This document shows, piece by piece, positions 23,513 to 34,699 of a stretch of 64,000 nt of DNA (position 1 is the first letter of the stretch; the number at the start of each line of letters is the position of its first letter). The notes below the pieces were generated by a model. It was not told the origin of the DNA. It saw nothing but the letters and a program-made list of their open reading frames with translations, and did no database searches. The translations under genes were made by a program, and so were the position numbers. Origin of the DNA: Acephala macrosclerotiorum (lineage: Eukaryota; Ascomycota; Leotiomycetes; Helotiales; Mollisiaceae); contig MU119264.1 in assembly GCA_014904845.1 (NCBI GenBank), forward strand, positions 1-64,000, read 5' to 3'.

Positions 23513-24784
23513 CTAATTGGGAGGTTTCTGAGCTGTGACAACATGATATGGCCAGTACGTGTGAATGTCCTTCCTCAGCATCTGCTTTCTGATATCGACG
23601 AGATAAACCTCAATCTCCTCAGGCGACCATTTCAGCGCTCTTCCAAGAATCCCTAAAGCGATGCCCTGTAATCCGTCCATGATAATGGTCTGCCAGAATA
23701 GTCCGAGCTTCTTTTGTTTCTTGTCTTTTGCCCACGGTCCAACAGGAAGCTTGAAAACTCTGTGAGTGATGTTCGTAAACCCTGCTGCAACCAACTTTTC
23801 GTCCACGGATAGCATAGCAGTCGTGTCTTTTCCGAAAGCTGCTAGACCTTGCCTGACGTAGTTGAACATTTGTTTTGGCGTGTAGTCTTCTGGCATTGAT
23901 CCATCGTCACAGTAAAAGGTGTTTTCATGGTCTTGGATCTCTATCCACCCTCCCGGTTTCAGGTGTCTAGAACATGCTTAGCCGTAGATTTTACAAAAGA
24001 AAAGAATAGGAAATCCAAATTCAAGTATCCATACAGCAGAAAGGCGGCTCACTTGTAAGATTGATCGAAGAGCTTTTGATTGTCCTTCATATGAGCCGTT
24101 AACACTCGCAGATGGACAAGATCAAAATGATCCGGAGGAAAAGTCCAAGGATCTTCAACATCGTCGATTACGAATTTCGCATTCGGTGCTACCCAGCTCG
24201 GCTGTATCGGAGACAAATCGACACCCTCGACGATGGAGCTTGGATACTTGTCGGCCACTGCGTGGGCATCACTGCATCAGTACACCTGACACAGAAAAGA
24301 CGAAACTCGGCTTACTGTCTAGAGCCCAAATTCCCGTCCCGGTTCCAAGACTGCAATCTGATCAGCGACTGAACGTATTCATTGTTGGACAAAATGCGCA
24401 CTCAATAATATTCTGAGGATGCTCCCCAATGGGAGCAAAATGCAGCGCGCCATCCATCAACATCACCGTCATAGCATGCTTCATATCCTCCCGATTCTGC
24501 TCTCCCTCATCGTTCGGCAACACATATTGCCCTTCCCGGAATTTGTTGTACCGTCTTCCATGCTCCCAAACCCCCGCCATGATACTCGACGACAGTGAGG
24601 CAGTCGAAGACTCGATACTGGCTGTGTCATATCCATCATCGGAATCATCGCGATCATTACCGACTTCAATATATGGTTCGGTGATCGTGTCAATCTGGGC
24701 GTTGGTTGTTGCTGGTGGCGTCCTGGCTGATTCTTCTTCCTGAGAGCGCTGTGATTGGGACGACGCGTGACCTGAAGATGCCAT
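23513..24784 (-). CDS. LaeA-like SAM-dependent methyltransferase
   Basis: Four exons (24784-24402, 24350-24316, 24257-24053, 23966-23513) give 358 residues. The N-terminus (about 70 residues) is disordered and Ser/Glu-rich. GRRYNKFREGQYVLPNDEGEQ is a hallmark of fungal LaeA-type methyltransferases. The SAM motif reads IIDLGTGTGIWALD after splicing, then VEGVDLSPIQPSWVAPN, DFDVED-like FVIDDVEDPW, and LKPGGWIEIQD. Members of this family are mostly orphan enzymes; true LaeA regulates secondary metabolism, but most paralogues are not global regulators. It is co-oriented with the O-methyltransferase at 21746, with a spacing of about 400 bp. Both may serve one pathway. The exact role is unknown. 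Confidence 0.88.
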
Positions 24785-25614
24785 GGTGTTGAGAAGCAGC
24801 AACAGCCGCCGGAGATGTGCTTTGTTGAGGCCCGCAGTATCAAACTGGGGAGCTGGTGGAGTGGATAGATGATGATCGTCTAGTACCACCTCGAGGGAAT
24901 TCCGAAGCTCTGAGTAATTTCTTGAAGTCGCGATCGAGCGAAGCTAAAGAACCGGAAGGAAGCCATAGGCGCTTACTAGGGGGTACTCGTATGTCATTGA
25001 GTGGGTATACAAGCGAGCGATCCATGCAAGATAACGGAGCCCATTGGAAACGGCAAGTGGTTCGCAGGAGATATCCTTGTTCGTAATATATTTCCCAGCA
25101 CGCTTGGATGGAAGTGGAGCATCTACCAAGGCTGAAATCTTCAACACCGTTTCGAGATTTCGCCCAAGATGTTGGTATTGTTCGGAAGCTGAGGTCTCAA
25201 AGAACAGGTTAATAGCTGAACATTTTATCCTTCAAAGGCGAGTCATGAAGTTATTCGCGATCCACGGTATCAAATGCGGGTCCTAAAAGCTCAAAATGGC
25301 CCTAATTTGGCGAGCCGGCTGAAACCGTTCATTCGCGCATTAGATCAAGAGTTCCGTATTCTAATTAAATAAACGGCACGTAGGACACGAAAAGAGAGCT
25401 TCCAGATGAACAAATAAGCTTGACTTATTGTGATGCATAGTACAGAAAACAGTTTTATTTGAAGCTTTGGGTTGATGTTGGTTTTTTGACATTCGCTAAG
25501 GGTCAGGGGTTCGCTTGGAGGAAGTGTGTGGGGGCTGTGGAGAACGATGCTCGGGACGAGATCAAGCCTTCTGATCTCAAAATTACTGCGTGTTGTTGTC
25601 CCACAAACTTCGAA
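24785..25614. other. Intergenic region
   Basis: About 0.8 kb between the LaeA-like gene start and the 3' end of the beta-mannosidase pseudogene. Short frames on both strands have no recognisable motif. It likely contains the methyltransferase promoter. Confidence 0.4.
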
Positions 25615-27900
25615 TCATAACTGCTTTATCCATTGGCCCCCGGTCGTGTCATTCCTGACTTTGAACCTGATAGTCTTTGGCTGTCCTGGAAGCAGCCAGA
25701 AGCCATTGTCATCGAAGTTCCGTTCACGCCTGCCGGATGATCGAGCCAGACATATGCCGCGATTCCAGTCTGGGCCGTGGCTATGAAGCTTGAGGTAGTG
25801 TTATCATACTATAGTGTCACAGTCGGGTCAACCATCTTCCGATCCTTCAAGGCCACGGCATAGAACTAGCTCTCGTGTGTGTAAGTCTTGCTTTGAGACG
25901 TTGCTTGAATTTCCATCCTCACAACCGCGTTGGTGAGAATCAATTCACTATTCTGGATGCCCATCTCGAGTACATGTGTGGCGCTGATAGGACCAACATT
26001 CGCATCTGTAGTCGAACTGTTAAGGTGTTACCACTCTAATCGTACTAGGTGAGATTTGCTGTCCCATCAACCGAGGTCTAGAGATCAGAAACAACATAGA
26101 CTTCCAAGATACAAGTAATAGAGTTGAAAGTTAGTGTGATGATAACAGGTTTGAAGAAGTCTTTGACGGTGTAATGTAACATCTTCCAGCGTCCAGGGTA
26201 CTCTATGCTAGCCCAAGTCAGTGCAGTCCAGATATTATTCAACTGCTAGTAGAGTGTTCCAAGCTGTCTATTTGGTTTTCCGTAACCGATACGATAGAAG
26301 GAGGCCTGAGCACGAACAAAGCCTGACTGGAAGACTTGAGTCGTGTAGATCCAGGATGAGAAGTTGGCAATAGAGGAATCGTTGAATGGTGAGATTGGGT
26401 AGTATTGCTTTTCAACAGTAGTCATCTGACCCATGCCGCTAAACAAGGACATTGTTGGTTACCAATGTCTGGCTCCAACATGGCCAGAGGTTTATCGCTA
26501 GCGGCGATTCCATAATGGCGATTGTGTTGGAGAATGATCGTCGAATTGAAAAAGGAGGTCTGACTTGGGAATGTGAGCTTCCCAGGTCTGCCAGGACGCC
26601 ATAGACTCGAACCCAAACTCGATGGCGAAGCGACCTATGGAGAAGGTCGAGATGTCAAAGGCAAAAGATGTGGTATAGTTTTAGTAGTCAGTATTTCCGT
26701 ACACAGATCCTGGAGTACTGTTGGGATATCGCTCGATGATGGGAGTAGCCGATTAGTAATTGAAGGATAGGTAGCCATTGGTTACATTGCTTGGCAGAAA
26801 CGACAAGGAGCGAGACTTATCAAACACAGCAAGGAGCAAGGCGTTGAAGAGGTCCTCGGAATGCTCCATAGCAGGATTTTCTATGCCTATATTGATCGCG
26901 CCGTCGACAATGTTGAGTTCCATCTCATTACCGCCAGACCACACTGCCGCGGAAGGATGAGAATTGGCGTAACGCACTTGATATTTGGCCTTGGCTTGTA
27001 CATTGGTTAGGAGGTTTGAAGTGGCTGGGTAAGAGGCGTCGGAGAATTCTGGACGTAGTGTTAGGTTCGAAGTGAGCTTGCTCGTTCTTGAATACTCACT
27101 AAAGTCGTGCCACAGGATGATGCCCATCTCATCGGCCATTGACAGAATCCATCCAGAAGAGCAAATGCCCCATCCCATATTCTGAGCATATTCTGAGTCT
27201 AGAGTGCTATCAGAAATGTCTTCAAGCAAAGCTCGATAAACTCACACTGACAATCACAGACTCGAATAGGTCTTCCATCCTCTCTTTAGTGACTCGCGGC
27301 CAAGACACATCCGGAGGAACAAAGTTGCTGCCTTTGCAGTAGATCTCGTGTCCTTTAGCCTCGAAATTCCACCTATTCCCAGGACCAATGCCTTGATCAA
27401 TTTCGGCAGACGTGATTGGTCGTTGATCGAAACATATGGTGCGAAATCCGATGGTTTTCGTGACTGTCGCAATCGTGAGGTTTTGATTGGATTTTATCGA
27501 AATCAGAGACATCTTCAAATTTCCACGTAAAACAGGAACAAGAGCGACAACATGGTGCAAACTAAAAGGAGCCTGCGTAGAGGTATTTCGTGCGGAATAG
27601 AAAGTGCTACCGGCGCTGGTAAAGCTAATACGCGTCTCCGAACTAGTTCTCGTTAGGAAATGACGGAAGATTTTGATAGTCGTGCTAGCCCTAGGAGTTA
27701 CTTGAGAAACAGCACGAAGCTGACATAGTACGGTCACTGAGCTGCACCGAGCTATCCTATCAACGGCATATACGCGCGTATCGTAGGTGGCACCAATTAG
27801 AAACGCGGGCGTTTGATTGAGGTTCTCTCTTGAGAGAGGTTTGCTCCGAGGTGTCCTCACGGGTCTCGCTTGGATCACGCCTTAACCGCGCCTGTAGCTG
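25615..27900 (-). pseudogene. Beta-mannosidase (GH2) pseudogene
   Basis: Fragments in the order of a secreted GH2 beta-mannosidase lie on the minus strand. GNRWNFEAKGHEIYCKGSNF and VPPDVSWPRVTKERM occur near 27400-27290. MADEMGIILWHDF occurs near 27140, AKYQVRYANSHPSAAVWSGG near 26970, and GTLYWQLNNIWTALTWAS near 26250. AYVWLDHPAG and the C-terminal DTTGGQWIKQL end at 25615. The pieces lie in different frames. NMLRIW is out of frame with SMADEMG, and a further shift separates YVWLDHPAG from FDDNGFWLLPGQ. Two tryptophans expected in NLTWYDW-type segments and one in SDLW are TAG or TGA (26040-26110), as expected from G-to-A changes. The N-terminal third is not recognisable. It once cleaved terminal beta-mannose; now it is almost certainly non-functional. 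Confidence 0.85.
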
Positions 27901-28329
27901 AGATCCAGCACCATTCTTAGTCCCTGAATGTGCAGTAGAGGCAGAACCCTTTCCAGAAATGGCTGAAAAGGTGCGAGTCTTTGCACTGAAAGTACCACAA
28001 GTCATGTTGCTGTTGGAACGCTTATCTCGCTGTCATATCCGTAGATCATGTAGATCTGGAAGGCTTGACGCCAGACCACTGTGTGCTGCCAGCCACAACA
28101 ATGCACTGGCTTTGATATCAATCATGCTTTCCCGCTCACGGAACGAAAGCGAGACCGATTTGACAACCTCGATACACGTCTCAACCCCTAGATTTGAGTG
28201 AAGATGAGCTTTGTGGATTCGTTCGAGATTATAGGATGGTAGTCAAATACGGAAATTTTGAGATAGAGTTTGGAGCTGTGTGAGTTGACGGCAGGGCTGA
28301 AAAGATGATACTACCTACGTAAACTTTTG

Positions 28330-29320
28330 CTTGAGCATTTAAATTAGCACATCGCTATTATGACAAGGACAGTTGCGATACTTTCAACTCTGTCGTTTTG
28401 TTTGCAGGCGATTTGTGGACAAGTCTCCACTTTCATGTGAATTGAAGTACTTGGACCTCCTTACCAAAACTAGGTCCTCTGGCAAGAGGCATCAGTACTA
28501 TCATTGGACTGGGAACAAAAACATACTCTGGTCACAAGTCAAAGAAGACAGGTCAGATTTCTACGAACTCCTCGAATACCGATGTGACATAGTCGACATT
28601 CATAGACCTAGGATTGCTTGCAGCTTCCGGTGAAGAATCTAGTGGGCAGGAGAGCCGAAGCGACAACAGTGCTGCAGGATATGAAAGCCACGACAGCTCC
28701 TACGAAGATGACTGGGTATGCGATGAGACTCAAGCTGAACTTCCAGGTTATCAACGAGAAGCCCCTCTCAATTCCGAGCCCACAAGTATGGAGGAGCTTC
28801 TGGCAGATTTCACAAGAGTCCATCCACCGCCTTCGTAGCTGATTACGAGGATTGAAAATCGCAGGCAAGGGTTGTAAGTCGTAATGCTTCACGTGGCTCC
28901 AAGTTACTTAGTGGATTGGTAGGCTCATCGCAACCCTGACTCGACGCTTGCAGCGACCTCAACGCTGCAGGAATTCTCGCCGCGCTGGGCCGACCCAAGC
29001 CACCCTGTGAACCAAGGAGGAGCAATTGACATTCTATCAGGAGGCTATCTTGGAAGACAAGAAGACAAAGGAGAAATCAGAGATGGGGTCGTGATCCTGG
29101 AGCGTCCACAATTGGTGTTGGAGATATGTCCCGAAGTCCAGGCTTGGTTGAGGCAGCTAGGAGGAACCTGCATGAGGTGAGTTGTTTGTTTCCAGGAGAT
29201 GAAATTGCCAACACTAATCGGTGTTTTGAACGGAATGTGATGTACCTCGTGATTGTGGACATCCCCTCGAAAGCAGAACTCGCTGAAGCTGCTGCGATTG
29301 CGGCAAAGGGATGATATATT
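28330..29320 (+). other. Coding-like fragments, unidentified
   Basis: Three plus-strand stretches read like exons of a decayed gene. They are 28373-28633 (basic, with KYLDLLTKTRSSGKRHQYYH), 28614-28838 (acidic, Ser-rich, ending FTRVHPPPS), and 29030-29315 (GGYLGRQEDKGEIRDGVVIL, and later VMYLVIVDIPSKAELAEAA). No start, consistent splicing or domain could be assigned. The stretch lies between two clearly decayed loci, so relics are more likely than an active gene. Confidence 0.3.
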
Positions 29321-29464
29321 CTCAGGAGTCCAAGTATTTTTGAGCCTTGTTGTTCTTGTGAGAATGCAAAGGATACATTGAACTAAAAGTTGGAAGAAAA
29401 GTCATTTGCCTTTGACGATAGTTAATCGTCAAACTATTCTAGATTTAGACAAGCGACGCGAATC

Positions 29465-29535
29465 TTTTAAACCTTGGACGCTGATTCGCTAAAGCTTATT
29501 AATCACAGCAATACGATTTTAGTACCAATACGAAA
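29465..29535 (+). repeat. Left terminal inverted repeat of the pogo-like element
   Basis: Begins TTTTAAACCTTG, then CGCTAAAG and AATACGATTTTAG. About 70 bp correspond imperfectly to the reverse complement of 31735-31807. Confidence 0.65.
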
Positions 29536-29602
29536 ACCAAAAGATGAGATTATTCTTCGAAAAATTTTATTTTTTCAACTACGCGTAATATAAACAAAAT
29601 AT

Positions 29603-29960
29603 TTATATCGAGAAGCTCGATTCAAAGTCATCTTTATCTTCTACTAACGTTATTTCGTCGTCAAAGTAATCGTTGTCGATCAATGCGCGTTCGAACTCGC
29701 CATTGACCTCGTTCGATTCGCTTGATTCGACAATCTTTTCGCGCGCGATTGGCATATTTATTTTAACGTCGAGAGGGTTAAATAGACTGAGTATCTTAGC
29801 GTTTTTGAGGGCTCTCAAATAATCGTTGTTAATCTTTAGTTTCTTGACCTCCGGCCACATTCGCTCTCTATAAAAATCCGGAATGGTTAATCGAGCGTAT
29901 TGATAATACTCGATAAATAGATCTTTGCTCTCTGCAAACCAATTAAACTCATATAGAGTA
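29603..29960 (-). pseudogene. Second coding remnant inside the transposon
   Basis: A minus-strand frame reading FAESKDLFIEYYQYARLTI, then MWPEVKKLKINNDYLRALKN, and an acidic C-terminus (DNDYFDDEITLVEDKDDFE) ending at 29603. It lies between the transposase tail and the left terminal repeat. It may be a C-terminal continuation of the transposase or a second element-encoded product. I do not recognise a family. Confidence 0.4.
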
Positions 29961-30002
29961 TCTATTAACTCATTTTAATAAGTCTCTTTACAATAGACAT
30001 TA

Positions 30003-31684
30003 TTCAATCAAACTTTTCGTCGCTCTTTGGCAATTTGTGCTGCTTTTTTGAACTATTTGATGAGTTTATTGCGTGCGGCCCTATCTTTTTTCTCCCTACT
30101 ATTCCGCTCCTTTTCCTCTTTATTCTCTCTTTTGACCACTTGCTTCTTGCGAGCATTAACTATTATTATTCTCCCATTTTTTTGTAGTCTTTTTTTGCAA
30201 TCTTTTCGTCTCGCGCGGGCAGTTTCTTTTTCTGTGCGATCGCGCAATTCCTTTTAATAGAGACAACCAGCTTGAACTTTGATCGCGAAGTTTTTTACTA
30301 ACTTCTTATTGCTTTTAAATGTGCGTAATATAATGGGACTTCTTCGAGTCATTTTTTCATATAATTTCTCGTAAATAAAATTACGATAAACTATAATATT
30401 TGCACGGTACTTGGGCGTAAATTGTGTACTCTCGAGAAAAACAGTTTTCGTCTTAGTAAGAGTAGATGGCGAAATATGCTTCTCTTTTTAACCTATAACT
30501 TTAGAAGCTTCGAATACTACTATTTTCGCAAGAACTAAATTAATGTTTCAAGGAACGAGACTTGTTTTGCGGAACGCGTTTTGATATGTAAATTCTTTGA
30601 AAGTTTAATTGTAAATCTTCTACCAATAACTCAAGAAATCGACCTTTCCAAAGGTCATATTTCCAAGACGCGCGGTATTATTAATAGTTTGACCATGGAA
30701 GTGCTTGCAAGTCTAAAAGTAATCGACATTAAAAGGTTGTATAATATGCGTCAAATGCGCAGGCAAAGTTCAGCAAATGATGTTATTGTTTTTGCAATAC
30801 CTTTGGAAGTCGTAGTTATAATGTGTAGAATGTTTATCACAAATAAGTAGTCTATATTTGCTTTTTGCTTTATGTTTAGTGTATCGATCGAAATGCTTGA
30901 TTTAATCTAATGTACTTTCATTATCAATATATCTTGTTTTTGTCGTATTAATAAAAATATTGTCGTCGAGGTCGTTATCGTACTAATTGTTTATATGCCA
31001 TACTGCCGCAAAGAGAAAGAAAGCCGGAATCGCGTATTCAATAGAAGAAATGCAATACACTGCCGTAATCAAATCTCTATTCTCAAGATCTACAATGAAA
31101 CCTTTTCTGTACTTCGCTCGGTTTTGTCGTACGAGAACCAATTCGCTTTTATTTACATTAATTCGAAAGTTTGTTTCGTTTATATTGAATTAATCTCTAT
31201 TGTAGATATCAAATTCTTTGATATTTTTTTATATACTTTTAAACTACTGCACTATATCATCCATATTATGTGCTGTTTTCTTTTTTGCTGCGATCGGTTG
31301 TAATTTACGCTTTTCAAACTCAGGATGTCGTGAACAGAAGCGTGCTACTTAGTTAGGGTAAAGGTCTTTGACTTGGTTTCCGTTTTCATCTTTCAAAAGT
31401 TCTTTCGTCGCCTTCTCGATGTCTCGATGTCTACAATTGAACTCGCGGCGTTCGCAGTTATCAATATAAGCTATTAAAGCAGCTTCTTGCTCATTTATAG
31501 TCAATCTGTTGTATCCTTTATTCGAATTATTGGCGGGTGTGCTATTCTTCTATCGAATCAATCGCTGGTACGAGACTTTATATTTCTCAATCAAATCGGT
31601 CCAGTTTAGGCCCGGCGCGGTCGCAAATTCTTCGATAGCTTGTATTATACGTTTCTCAACGTTTAAATCGTATTTTGAGGACAT
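30003..31684 (-). pseudogene. Pogo/Fot1-like DDE transposase relic
   Basis: Conceptual translation from ATG at 31684 starts MSSKYDLNVEKRIIQAIEEF, a psq-type helix-turn-helix of fungal pogo-family transposases. It continues through INEQEAALIAYIDNCERREF and a segment resembling VARFCSRHPEFEKRK, the CENP-B-like second HTH. A DIYN..NETNFRI stretch matches the first catalytic Asp region of the DDE domain. A Lys/Arg-rich C-terminal tail (KKRLQKNGRIIIVNARKKQ) lies at 30247-30053. Several stops interrupt it, for example TAG near 31538 and TAA in place of the usual Trp just before VARFC. It is inactive. Confidence 0.75.
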
Positions 31685-31734
31685 ATTGTGGATATAATAA
31701 TAGTTTGAAAAGGACGCGTTTTCTCGTGATAAGG

Positions 31735-31807
31735 AAAATCGTATTAGTGCTAAAATCGTATTAATGGAGTACACAGTCTTTAGCCAATTAGAGATCAAGG
31801 TTTAAAA
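31735..31807 (-). repeat. Right terminal inverted repeat of the pogo-like element
   Basis: Read on the minus strand it begins TTTTAAACCTTG, then GGCTAAAG and AATACGATTTTAG, matching the left end in the same order. Confidence 0.65.
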
Positions 31808-32053
31808 TCAAGGGCTAAAGTTGTGCAATCCATTTATGGTGCACGATTAAAGGTTTCCTGCTAAAAGAAAGAAAAGTCCATGTAGAGCTTACGTAATAAC
31901 ACGTGATATTTTTGAAAAATTTAAATCACGTTTTTGCGCTAAGGTTTTGCCAAGAAACGCCAAGATGTGTCGCTTTTAGCACTTAGCGCTCCCGTAGTTT
32001 AGAGCTCTCCGTAAAGCTCCCCGTAGAACAGCTCCAGCCCCACGTAGGGGGTT

Positions 32054-32097
32054 GTAGGGGGGGAAAGCCCCTACTCGCACCGGCGGAGCCGGTGCGA
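32054..32097. repeat. Two abutting GC-rich hairpins
   Basis: Hairpin 1 is GTAGGGG (32054-32060) paired with CCCCTAC (32068-32074). Directly next to it, hairpin 2 is TCGCACCGGC (32075-32084) with a GGA loop and GCCGGTGCGA (32088-32097), a perfect 10-bp stem. They stand at the edge of the AT-rich transposon block and are followed by ATAAAAAC. A transposon end or a transcription-ending structure are both possible. Confidence 0.6.
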
Positions 32098-32548
32098 ATA
32101 AAAACTCTATAGTTAAAAGTTTTATAATAAATTCAAGTCGTCAAAGGCAGGGCATGGCGCGAGGTACGAGGGACATCCCACTATCGCGTGGAAAGGAGTG
32201 CATACGTATGTACACGTGATGCACACGCTAAGCCTAAAGTGATTTGGTGCTTCGTCTCAATCTTCATGCTCTTGCTGGCAGTGTCCTATCAATAACTTCA
32301 TTTCCCAGCAAATGGCCCTCGCAACTGATGGATGTGCCGACTGGAATATGTGGCGGTGTTCGCTTGCAGCTTATTCGGATCGAACAGCCTGAAGTGCAAC
32401 AGAGCGCCTCCAAGCTATACGCGTCGACCTTACTGGCTCGTATGGATAAATAACCAACACCAAATGCATTGCACTGGTGGCGAAGCAACATATGAGATCG
32501 CATGTCGACCTTCCCTTTGGTATTCCTGGTAACCTGTTTCCTTAATCA

Positions 32549-33663
32549 ATGGCCATGAAACATCATCCGGAAGCTATCCAATGGTGGGCGCCTGATGATT
32601 CTATAGCCTTTGGCTGGGGAGTTCTGCGGAGGGTAGTATTTCTGAGCCCTGTCATCTTTTTCTTGAGGATGTACGATGATCATTGGGGAGGGAAATCTCG
32701 GCGTCGAGCAGATCTCCACGAGTTGGCACGCAGAGCGCGAGGAGAGATACCTCGAGATGCTCCAATTCCTCTTCCTGCTAGGCGCAAGCGGGCTCTCACA
32801 AATCCATTACCACCGTTGGAAACAATTCGAAGTATGTCTCACAGCATCCGGCGTTCCCGACAACGAACCGATGCTCAAGATGGATCCTTATTATTGAGGA
32901 AACTTCCTCTAGAGCTCCGGCAGATCATTTGGGAGATGGTGTTAGTCGACGGAAACCGCACACTCGTACACATAATGCGAAAGAATGGAAGGCTTGGCCA
33001 CTGGAGATGCCGCATCCAAGATGGCGAAAATATGTGCGATTTGCAGGGTCGCCGATGTGTTGAGGGTTGGCTGGCATACAAAGCGAAGATGCGCTGTGAC
33101 AAGGCGGAAAGATTTGAGTTGGTGACAGACGGTGGATTGTTGCCGTTACTGCTGACTTGTCGAACAGTGTACGGCTGCCTCTTCCTTCTTTTGGCCTATA
33201 CTGACAATGCAGGTACTCCGAGGCAATCTCAATTCTGTATGCGAAGCACATCTTCCACTTCTATGATCCAGGAGATATTCGCTATTTCGCTCGAACCACC
33301 CTCCCACAACGAGTCGACAGTGTGCATTCGATAATAATGGACTGGGAACGAACATTCAGTATATTTAACAAGGACAACACAATACCAAAGCACAATGATG
33401 AAGAATTGAAGGCTTGGAGAGAGATTTGGGAGATAATTGCGAAGATGCAAGGACTGATGGAATTGAAGGTCATATTGAAACCTCACAAATTCTTTGTTCC
33501 AAGGTCAAGAAGGAAGAGAATGTGCCGGTTGATGATGGACATTCATGGTCTGAGGACATTTGAACTTGTCGTGCCTTGGGTCGATGAAACGGATTGGAGT
33601 TTTGCTGCCAGTGCTCCCTTCACGATCGTGAGGGGGCCTGATAGAAGTATTGCCGGAGCGTAG
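32549..33663 (+). CDS. DUF7730-like (F-box-like) fungal protein
   Basis: Two exons (32549-33168 and 33213-33663) give up to 356 residues. The core begins LRKLPLELRQIIWEMVLVDG, the opening of the large fungal DUF7730/F-box-like family. It continues through LLLTCRTVYSEAISILYAKH, a signature created exactly at the splice (GT|G), and later KMQGLMELKVILK and GLRTFELVVPW. The function of the family is unknown; the LPxELRxxIW start resembles an F-box. The N-terminal 110 residues are basic and poorly conserved-looking, and the real start may be the internal ATG at 32669. It stands alone between a transposon and a MITE. Confidence 0.75.
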
Positions 33664-33913
33664 GAGAGCTCGACGCGAGTGTGTTGTTCTCTCGAAAACA
33701 ATGTTTTCGTCTGACCACGAGAATGTTCAGCCGATCTTCATAGCCTGCAATCCACAACAATTTCCAAGTACCCAACCCACATGGATATTCTTTACCTGTG
33801 CTCTACGGAACGAGACAGAACCCTTACCTGCCAGTGGAATTCATGGCGAGGTACAGGAAATTCCAGGGGAGTTTTGAGCCCAACCGCTTGTCGATGACGG
33901 GTTGTCAATTATC

Positions 33914-34068
33914 TACGAAGTACAGGGCCTTTTAATTGTTAGGCGAGTCCAAATATTGTCGAAAATCCGAGTGGTCTGCCCAATCGCCTGGTCAGGATAT
34001 CTCTTTTTGCCTCCAATTGGTTAAATCTTGTGGCGTCATTTAACATTTATTTGACCCTGTACTTCGTA
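33914..34068. mobile_element. MITE copy 2 (about 155 bp)
   Basis: TACGAAGTACAGGG at 33914 is a perfect inverted repeat of CCCTGTACTTCGTA at 34055-34068. The interior includes TACAGGGCCTTTTAATTG and CCGAGTGGTCTGCCCAATC, which match the reverse-complement strand of the 3632-3804 element. Non-coding. The right inner end has diverged more than in copy 1. Confidence 0.8.
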
Positions 34069-34128
34069 TGCTACCCCACTGTTTGATACTCGGAGTTACT
34101 TCCTTTTTCTATCTATCGGTGCAGACGT

Positions 34129-34610
34129 GGCTGGAGAATTTCGCGAAGCTTAGCACGAGCCTCGACGCGTCTCCTGCTTAAAATCTGCGTTAAGATCACC
34201 GGCTCTAGGATTGCTTTACCTGTGCTTTTCTTATTCCCCGCTTTTTCTGCTGACATCGTCCTTTCGAGATTTCGTGCTGTCTTTTGCACATAGACCTCGT
34301 TGCGAGGCTGGGAGAAGTCTCTCTATGATTGGTCAGTTAATGCAGGCGAAGTTGGATAAATCTCTATAAATAAGTGATCTACCATTTGATAGGAGGAACG
34401 ATGGTGACGACGACGTTTTAAATCTTCTTTTGATGCTTGTTCTATGCTCTGGGGTATTGCTTGTTCACATCGCTCGATTACCTCTTCGGCGAGATACCGA
34501 CGAACTCTTGGCTCCCGTGCTATGTTGCTGAGGGAATGAGAACTCACGGAGTGTGCTTGTAAGGTTGCTTGTCTCTTCCGGGCCAGGCTTGGTAGCCGAC
34601 CATTCAATAG
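34129..34610 (-). pseudogene. Unidentified coding remnant with one in-frame stop
   Basis: A minus-strand frame runs from about 34607 to 34129 with a single TAG at 34323-34325. Before it: REPRVRRYLAEEVIERCEQ, then LKRRRHHRSSYQMVDHLFI. After it: DFSQPRNEVYVQKTARNLER and LREILQPRLHR, ending in a stop. The composition looks coding, but there is no ATG start and no family I recognise. It may be the end of a degraded gene or element. Confidence 0.35.
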
Positions 34611-34699
34611 ACCGTAAGTCTATATTTATTCGAACTTTGAAGCATTCAAGCTTAATTCGGGAGTGGAAAGCTGAGCGGCTTGGATCACATCGAGGCGAC

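Larger units (their letters stand above)
29465..31807 (-). mobile_element. Degenerate pogo/Fot1-like Tc1-mariner transposon
   Basis: About 2.3 kb, clearly more AT-rich than its surroundings. The two ends are imperfect inverted repeats. TTTTAAACCTTG at 29465 recurs inverted at 31796-31807, and about 40 bp further in, AATACGATTTTAG (29510) recurs inverted near 31750-31762, followed in both by a second CAATACG/CTAATACG-like block. Between them lies a transposase relic on the minus strand. The outermost ends and target duplication are not resolved. The high AT content and many stops at former Trp codons fit repeat-induced point mutation. Confidence 0.75.

Noticed and set aside
1303..24784. Complete polyketide or peptide biosynthetic cluster
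   Set aside because: No ketosynthase, adenylation or terpene synthase motif anywhere in the window.
32054..32097. Helitron 3' end
   Set aside because: There is a hairpin but no CTRRT terminus at the expected distance and no Rep/helicase sequence nearby.
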